From Lacrimispora xylanisolvens (GTDB lineage Bacteria > Bacillota > Clostridia > Lachnospirales > Lachnospiraceae), in assembly GCF_002934545.1 (NCBI RefSeq), contig NZ_PTJA01000012.1:124001-188000 (forward strand): DNA of 64,000 nt, given 5' to 3'. Both the position numbers and the translations under genes were made by a program. Shown here in pieces: positions 59,461 to 64,000 of this stretch; positions within the stretch are counted from its first letter, which is position 1, and each line of letters opens with the position of its first letter. A model generated the notes under the pieces. That model worked only from the letters and a program-made list of their open reading frames with translations. It was not told the origin of the DNA and ran no database searches.

Positions 59461-62109
59461 TTACGATTCTTCACTGCCCGCTTCTTTTAACTGTTCTTTC
59501 GTTTTATCTGACAGAGAATCAAGCAGATAATTACGCTGCCTTGGTCTGGATTCCTGAAATTCTTCTGCCACTCTCTTATTTGCCGCTTCCATCTCAATCT
59601 TTAATTCTCTGGCCGATAGCAGGGCACAGCCGGCTCCCCTTACGATCATCTGCTGCAGACCATCGGAGGTAGCTACCGTGATCCGGTATTTTCCATTGTT
59701 ATCATGAGCGAATCTTTCAATATAATGATCGGCTGTCTGCGCCTCTTTCGTATATACCAGATGGATATTGTGATAGGCAATGATTTCTTCCCTGTGTTCT
59801 TTTACCCGGTATGCATCAAATACGGCTATGATTCGGCATTTGCGGATCGCCTGATAATTACACAGCTGATCCAGAAGCTTCATTCTCGCACCATCCATAT
59901 TATCGTTTGCCAGTTCGGCAAGTTCCGGCCAGGCAAATACAATGTTATAACCATCTACAAGTAGGTATTCTTCCCGATGCTCTGCCTGCCTTGGTTCATG
60001 ATAGACAGGCTCCCGGCGTACCTCATATACAGGCCGTTTTCTCTTCCATTCTGTCCGCTTCCCTCTGTTTGCATAGAAGGTGCTTTCAATAATCCGGTCG
60101 ATTTCTTCCAGACTCATAAGTGGTGCTTCCCGGCTGGCTGTACGGCTGTCTCCAGTCTCCTCATTCACAGCTGACTGGGCCAGTTTTAAAAATGGTTCCA
60201 GATGCATGTGGTTTTTCACCTGATCCCAGGGAACTACGAATCCGGCACCATGGGAGCAGAATACGGACCCAGTGGGATTGTCCGGATCGGTTTCTGAATT
60301 ATAACCGGATTCCCTTATTACAGCTTCCGGATTATGACATGGCTCATAACCTTTTAACGTACAAAAAAGCCTTCCCATACCTCTGGAATATGCGGATACC
60401 TCTTTCTGGTAATTTCTCATGGTAAAGACCGGAGCACTGCCGGTAAGAACGGCGGTTGCACCGTCTGTATGGGTGATCTCACAGGTTCCTGACATCTTTT
60501 CGATGTCTGTCATGGCTCTTCCGACCAGGTTTTCCGGTAGTTCCAGGGTAAAACCATAATAGGGCTCCAGCAGTACCGACTGTGCTTCTTTTAAGCCCTG
60601 CCGTACCGCCCGGTATGTGGCTTCCCTGAAATCTCCGCCTTCTGTATGTTTTTGATGTGCTTTCCCAGATACAAGGGTAATTCTCATATCTGTAATTGCA
60701 GATCCGGTGAGGACGCCTTTATGACTTTTTTCCTCCAGATGAGTCAGTACAAGTTTCTGGTAGTTTTTGGCCAGCAGATCCTCACTGCAGGCTAAACAAA
60801 ATTCCATACCACTGCCTTGTTCCCCAGGTTCAAGCAAAAGATGAACCTCTGCATAATGTCTCAGGGGTTCAAAATGCCCCACACCTTCCACTGGGTTTTC
60901 AATGGACTCTTTGTACACAATCCTTCCTGTATCAAAGGATACCTCGACTCCAAACCGCTCTGAAATCAGGGTTTTTAATATCTCAATCTGTATTTCCCCC
61001 ATGATCTGTGCCTGAATCTCCTGTACGTGTTCATCCCATACAATATGAAGCTCCGGCTCCTCTTCTTCCAGCTGGCGGAGCTTTGGAAGCATCTGCCTTG
61101 GGTCACAGCCTTCCGGTAATGCAATCTGATAAGACAGAACCGGTTCCAAAACCGGTGATTCATAGGCTGCTTCAAAACCCAGCCCCTCGCCTGGTCTGGT
61201 CTGGGTAAGCCCGGTTACTGCACAGATACAGCCGGGAGAAACCTCATTCACTGCCTCGTATTTTTCTCCGGAATAAATGCGAATCTGGTTGATTTTCTCC
61301 TCCCAGACTCCGTTGGTCAGGGTATTCTTTACGCTGAGGGAACCGCCGGTAAGCTTTAAGTGGGTCAGCCGGTTTCCCTGGTCATCCCTTGTGATTTTAA
61401 AGATTTTTGCTCCCAATTCATGGGGATATTCCCGTATCAGGGCGTAATCGCTGATTCCTTTCAGCAGCGCTTCTATTCCCTGCAATTTCAGTGCAGAACC
61501 GAAGAAGCAGGGAAATACATTCCGGCTTTTAATTCCCTGCCGGATCTTATCCCCGCTTACCCGGCCGGTCTCCAAATATTCATCCATCATGCTTTCGCTG
61601 CACATGGCAAGCTGATCATAAAAGCCATCTGTATCATTCAGGGAAAAATCGATACAGCTGTCATGAAGCTGCTTTTTGACCTCACTCATCAATCTGTCCT
61701 GATCGGCAGCCGGCTGATCCATCTTATTAATAAAAAGGAAAACGGGAATCTGGTACATGGATAAAAGACGCCATAAAGTTCTGGTGTGTCCCTGTACTCC
61801 GTCTGCGCCGCTGATTACCAGTATGGCATAGTCCAGCACGCGAAGGGTCCGCTCCATCTCCGCACTGAAGTCCACATGCCCCGGAGTATCTAGAAGGGTG
61901 ATTTTAAGATCTCCCATTTCAAATACTGCCTGTTTGGAAAATATGGTGATCCCTCTGGCTTTTTCCAGCTCGTAGGTGTCTAAAAATGTATTTTTATTGT
62001 CAACTCTTCCTGGCTTTCCGATCTTTCCGCTTGCATAAAGAATTCCTTCTGACAGCGTGGTCTTACCTGCATCGACATGAGCCAGTATTCCTATGGTTAA
62101 TTGTTTCAT
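59461..62109 (-). CDS. Ribosomal protection-type translation GTPase fused to a YacP/Rae1-like NYN ribonuclease
   Basis: An 882-residue fusion. Residues 1 to about 650 follow EF-G/TetM-type architecture: P-loop GILAHVDAGKTT (7-18), switch region ARGIT, DTPGHVDF, NKMD, then domains II-V as in tetracycline-resistance ribosomal protection proteins. Residues about 713-845 (bases about 59973-59575) match the NYN/PIN-like domain of YacP (Rae1): EYLLVDGYNIVFAWPEL, VFDAYRV, TKEAQTADHYIE and VATSDGLQQ, with acidic residues D719, D765, D794 and D816 placed as in that nuclease. Rae1 cuts mRNA in the ribosomal A site. The fusion suggests a factor that clears or cuts at stalled ribosomes. Ribosome binding site is weak. 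Confidence 0.9.
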   Translation of the reverse strand: MKQLTIGILAHVDAGKTTLSEGILYASGKIGKPGRVDNKNTFLDTYELEKARGITIFSKQAVFEMGDLKITLLDTPGHVDFSAEMERTLRVLDYAILVISGADGVQGHTRTLWRLLSMYQIPVFLFINKMDQPAADQDRLMSEVKKQLHDSCIDFSLNDTDGFYDQLAMCSESMMDEYLETGRVSGDKIRQGIKSRNVFPCFFGSALKLQGIEALLKGISDYALIREYPHELGAKIFKITRDDQGNRLTHLKLTGGSLSVKNTLTNGVWEEKINQIRIYSGEKYEAVNEVSPGCICAVTGLTQTRPGEGLGFEAAYESPVLEPVLSYQIALPEGCDPRQMLPKLRQLEEEEPELHIVWDEHVQEIQAQIMGEIQIEILKTLISERFGVEVSFDTGRIVYKESIENPVEGVGHFEPLRHYAEVHLLLEPGEQGSGMEFCLACSEDLLAKNYQKLVLTHLEEKSHKGVLTGSAITDMRITLVSGKAHQKHTEGGDFREATYRAVRQGLKEAQSVLLEPYYGFTLELPENLVGRAMTDIEKMSGTCEITHTDGATAVLTGSAPVFTMRNYQKEVSAYSRGMGRLFCTLKGYEPCHNPEAVIRESGYNSETDPDNPTGSVFCSHGAGFVVPWDQVKNHMHLEPFLKLAQSAVNEETGDSRTASREAPLMSLEEIDRIIESTFYANRGKRTEWKRKRPVYEVRREPVYHEPRQAEHREEYLLVDGYNIVFAWPELAELANDNMDGARMKLLDQLCNYQAIRKCRIIAVFDAYRVKEHREEIIAYHNIHLVYTKEAQTADHYIERFAHDNNGKYRITVATSDGLQQMIVRGAGCALLSARELKIEMEAANKRVAEEFQESRPRQRNYLLDSLSDKTKEQLKEAGSEES

Positions 62110-62249
62110 AATATTTTACGAATCCTTTGTGCCATTCATTTCTTGTCTGATTTGTCTTTCTTATCATACCAGTTTCCCGTAATTTTGTATATGGGAAGAT
62201 CATAATTCAATCAGACTCTGACACAAAGTTTTTTGTCAGTAAAACTTAA

Positions 62250-62675
62250 TCAGGTCCTGTTCCAGACCATCTCATACTCCACTTCCCCGTTTTCCCTGTC
62301 CACCTGTTTTTCAGTCACAAGAAAACCTTCTCTTAAATAAAAATTTACTGCACGTTGATTTTTTTCATACACCTTTAACGATAATTCATTATGATTTTCT
62401 TTTACATGATGAAGCAGCTGTCTTCCGATTCCCCTGGACTGGTTGTCCTTCGAAATAAAAATACCAGCAATGTAATTGTTCATCAGACCAATAAAACCTT
62501 CTATGCTTCCATTGTCTTCATACACATAAACAGAAGCCTTTGGGAGTATCTCCATTACTTCATCAAAGTGATCCTGCCAATAATTTTTTTTAATAAAATC
62601 ATGGGCCTGTATGTTTGTTTCAAGCCATAATTCCATAATCCGGTTTAAATCTTCCGCCTGAAAGTCTCTTACCAT
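62250..62675 (-). CDS. GNAT N-acetyltransferase
   Basis: A 141-residue GNAT. It begins MVRDFQAEDLNRIMELW, has GIFISKDNQSRGIGRQLLHH with the acetyl-CoA loop and LREGFLVTEKQVDRENGEVE. Resembles the YjaB/elaA-like single-domain group. ATG 62675 follows GGAGTTAGG. Substrate unknown. Confidence 0.9.
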   Translation of the reverse strand: MVRDFQAEDLNRIMELWLETNIQAHDFIKKNYWQDHFDEVMEILPKASVYVYEDNGSIEGFIGLMNNYIAGIFISKDNQSRGIGRQLLHHVKENHNELSLKVYEKNQRAVNFYLREGFLVTEKQVDRENGEVEYEMVWNRT

Positions 62676-62705
62676 TTTCCTAACTCCTTTGTTCTTCAAT
62701 TTATT

Positions 62706-62754
62706 AAAAAAACAGATAACTCTGATGTGTGACTCACAAAGAGCTATCTGTTTT
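62706..62754 (-). terminator. Intrinsic terminator after the DUF4397 gene
   Basis: A 15-base stem (62709-62723 with 62740-62754, one mismatch) is followed on the minus strand by TTTTTT. It ends the DUF4397 transcript before the GNAT gene. Confidence 0.82.
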
Positions 62755-62778
62755 CCCTTACTAATTCAAAGTTATACC

Positions 62779-63402
62779 TTAAATTTCATCCATTGTCAAG
62801 AGAACCTCCAGCTGAGGATCTCCCTGAAGCAACCCGACTGCATAAATTGTATTAAGACTGTTTTCCGTTAATGGGACATTGGGGATTTCCAACACTATGT
62901 CTGATGACCCTGCCGGTCTGACCTGCAAAGTAAGTTCCATGGGGTCTGCGGCGATGTAGGGGGTGATCTGTTTAAATGCGACATTGGGGAAGATCACAGT
63001 TCCATCCTGGAGTGTGATATCTACGGCTGGCGCATCTGGAGAAAGATGTATAAAACGAACCATGGCTTTTCCTGGAATGATATCACTGCCCCCATCTGTG
63101 ATAGAAAGCAGGCTGATATTATCGGGAGTTCCCACTGCTGCTACAGTGAGCATGACGTCCGGCTCTACAGGAAGCATATTGGCGACAATGGGATTATCCT
63201 GAGTTCCCGCCACATAAAGAGTAACTTTATAGGTTCCTTCCTGTACGGGTAAGTAATCTGTAAAATCTCCATAAGCAAGATTATCAATTATCATCTCATC
63301 ATCCACGTATATGTCAACATTCGGTGCATTGGGAGCTGTGTGCATGACACGCACATAGCCTACTTGTACTTCATCTGACGGTCTGGTTGTGTACTGATCC
63401 AT
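62779..63402 (-). CDS. DUF4397-domain protein with two repeats
   Basis: A 207-residue protein with two similar units. The first starts VRVMHTAPNAPNVDIYVDDE, the second VRFIHLSPDAPAVDITLQDG; both continue with a TPY or DYLP segment and a PV-type strand. DUF4397 is common in surface proteins of spore-formers; the start here has no signal peptide, so it may be cytoplasmic or released with the mother cell. Function unknown. Confidence 0.85.
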   Translation of the reverse strand: MDQYTTRPSDEVQVGYVRVMHTAPNAPNVDIYVDDEMIIDNLAYGDFTDYLPVQEGTYKVTLYVAGTQDNPIVANMLPVEPDVMLTVAAVGTPDNISLLSITDGGSDIIPGKAMVRFIHLSPDAPAVDITLQDGTVIFPNVAFKQITPYIAADPMELTLQVRPAGSSDIVLEIPNVPLTENSLNTIYAVGLLQGDPQLEVLLTMDEI

Positions 63403-63473
63403 ATGATACCTCTCGATTTATATATACGGTATAATATATGCTTACCGGAGAGGAAGTGACCGGATTTTCCTTT

Positions 63474-64000
63474 TTATTCCATTCGGTAAAAATATGTTTC
63501 TGTTCCCTTTAGCTGCTTTGCCGCATACATGGCGGCATCCGCTTTTACAAGCAGCTGGTCTACGGTATCTGCATCAATTGGATAAAAGCTGATACCTCCG
63601 CTTATGGACAGAGAGATGGTTATGTTCTGGATCTTCACCGGTTTTTTGGTAAGTTTCACGATTCTGGAAGCAACAACTTTATAATTGTCAACATCTTTCA
63701 TGTCAGGCAGAAGAATAACAAATTCATCTCCTCCATACCGGCATACCATATCACTTTCTCGTGCAGACTTCTCAAGCAGCTGGGAAATATGAATCAGTAC
63801 CTTGTCCCCAAACTCATGACCGTAGGTGTCATTAATGGATTTGAATTTATTGACATCACAAAAAATCAGCCCCAAAAGAGTCTTATTCCTTTTAGCCTGG
63901 AGAAGTAAGCTGGATGAGACTTCATAGAATAAACTGCGGTTTGCAGCACCCGTTAATTTATCATGATATGCCAGCTTTTGGATTATCTTTTCCTTTTCCT
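63474..64000 (-). CDS. GGDEF diguanylate cyclase (partial, runs off the window)
   Basis: The C-terminal 175 residues of a GGDEF protein that continues past 64000. The reading frame stays open upstream of the internal TTG at 63875: AYHDKLTGAANRSLFYEV precedes LIFCDVNKFKSINDTYGHEF, and the active-site loop is CRYGGDEFVILL. An RESD I-site lies five residues before GGDEF, suggesting feedback inhibition by c-di-GMP. The upstream sensor part is outside the window. Confidence 0.93.
   Translation of the reverse strand, partial: EKEKIIQKLAYHDKLTGAANRSLFYEVSSSLLLQAKRNKTLLGLIFCDVNKFKSINDTYGHEFGDKVLIHISQLLEKSARESDMVCRYGGDEFVILLPDMKDVDNYKVVASRIVKLTKKPVKIQNITISLSISGGISFYPIDADTVDQLLVKADAAMYAAKQLKGTETYFYRME

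Noticed and set aside
61360-61764. 134-codon plus-strand frame inside the GTPase fusion
   Set aside because: Antisense shadow of a strongly coding GTPase region, no start signals.
59461-62109. Calling the fusion a tetracycline resistance gene
   Set aside because: Overall fold matches ribosomal protection proteins, but the NYN fusion and lack of a tet leader argue for another role.

Overview
The window looks like chromosomal DNA of a low-to-medium G+C anaerobic Firmicute, most likely a Lachnospiraceae/Lacrimispora-type Clostridium. Evidence: AGGAGG-type ribosome binding sites before nearly every gene, TTG/GTG starts with strong Shine-Dalgarno sequences, a tRNA-Ala T-box leader, and families common in clostridia (AIM24-like, CD3324-like, DUF6273, DUF2935, TraX-like). 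Assignment is by pattern recognition only. No rRNA, tRNA, CRISPR array, transposase, integrase or phage structural gene was seen.

Layout. 1-3.1 kb: the end of an RpiR-type regulator, a cell-wall amidase, an MBL-fold hydrolase and an AIM24-like protein. 3.2-10.8 kb: a tightly coupled seven-gene operon. A VanR/OmpR-type response regulator and histidine kinase lead into a DltA-like adenylating enzyme, a fold-type-III PLP enzyme of the BtrK/LysA decarboxylase type, a DltC-like carrier protein, a DltB/AlgI-like MBOAT and a DltD-like SGNH protein. This reads as a variant D-alanylation system for a surface polymer with an extra PLP enzyme, and is the best candidate here for a poorly described system. 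10.8-14.4 kb: an alanine-type aminotransferase under a T-box with specifier GCA, then a PadR regulator divergent from an OFA-type MFS transporter with matching operators.

14.4-31.7 kb is mostly housekeeping, redox and stress functions: a Gfo/Idh/MocA oxidoreductase with a beta-carbonic anhydrase, a sorbosone-dehydrogenase-like beta-propeller, MsrAB and Nudix, DUF2935, a GMC oxidoreductase with a gluconate-2-dehydrogenase subunit-3-like partner, DUF6273, a DMT exporter divergent from MarR, an unknown coiled-coil protein, a siroheme nitrite/sulfite reductase, SRPBCC, an alpha/beta hydrolase with a TetR regulator, a lipoprotein and a LysR regulator.

31.9-55.5 kb is different. About 33 small, mostly unrelated genes, nearly all on the minus strand and visibly more A+T rich, are packed with short gaps. 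They include eight GNAT acetyltransferases (one broken by an in-frame TGA), CAT-like, APH-like, methyltransferase, CPBP protease, nucleoside phosphorylase plus deoxyribosyltransferase-like, peptidase E-like, DinB, GrpB, two GyrI-like effector-binding proteins, nitroreductase, 2H phosphoesterase, histidine phosphatase, nitrilase and P-loop kinase genes. It resembles an accretion region of detoxification/resistance-type single genes. A perfect 29-bp direct repeat (46829 and 48604) marks one recombination scar, and a plus-strand pair of very small genes (39477-39841) lies inside.

55.8-64 kb: a ferric-reductase-like membrane protein, a ceramidase-like hydrolase, a CD3324-like small protein, a GntR/UTRA regulator whose start is puzzling, an 882-residue fusion of a tetracycline-resistance-type ribosomal protection GTPase to a YacP/Rae1-like NYN ribonuclease, a GNAT, a two-repeat DUF4397 protein and a diguanylate cyclase cut by the window edge.
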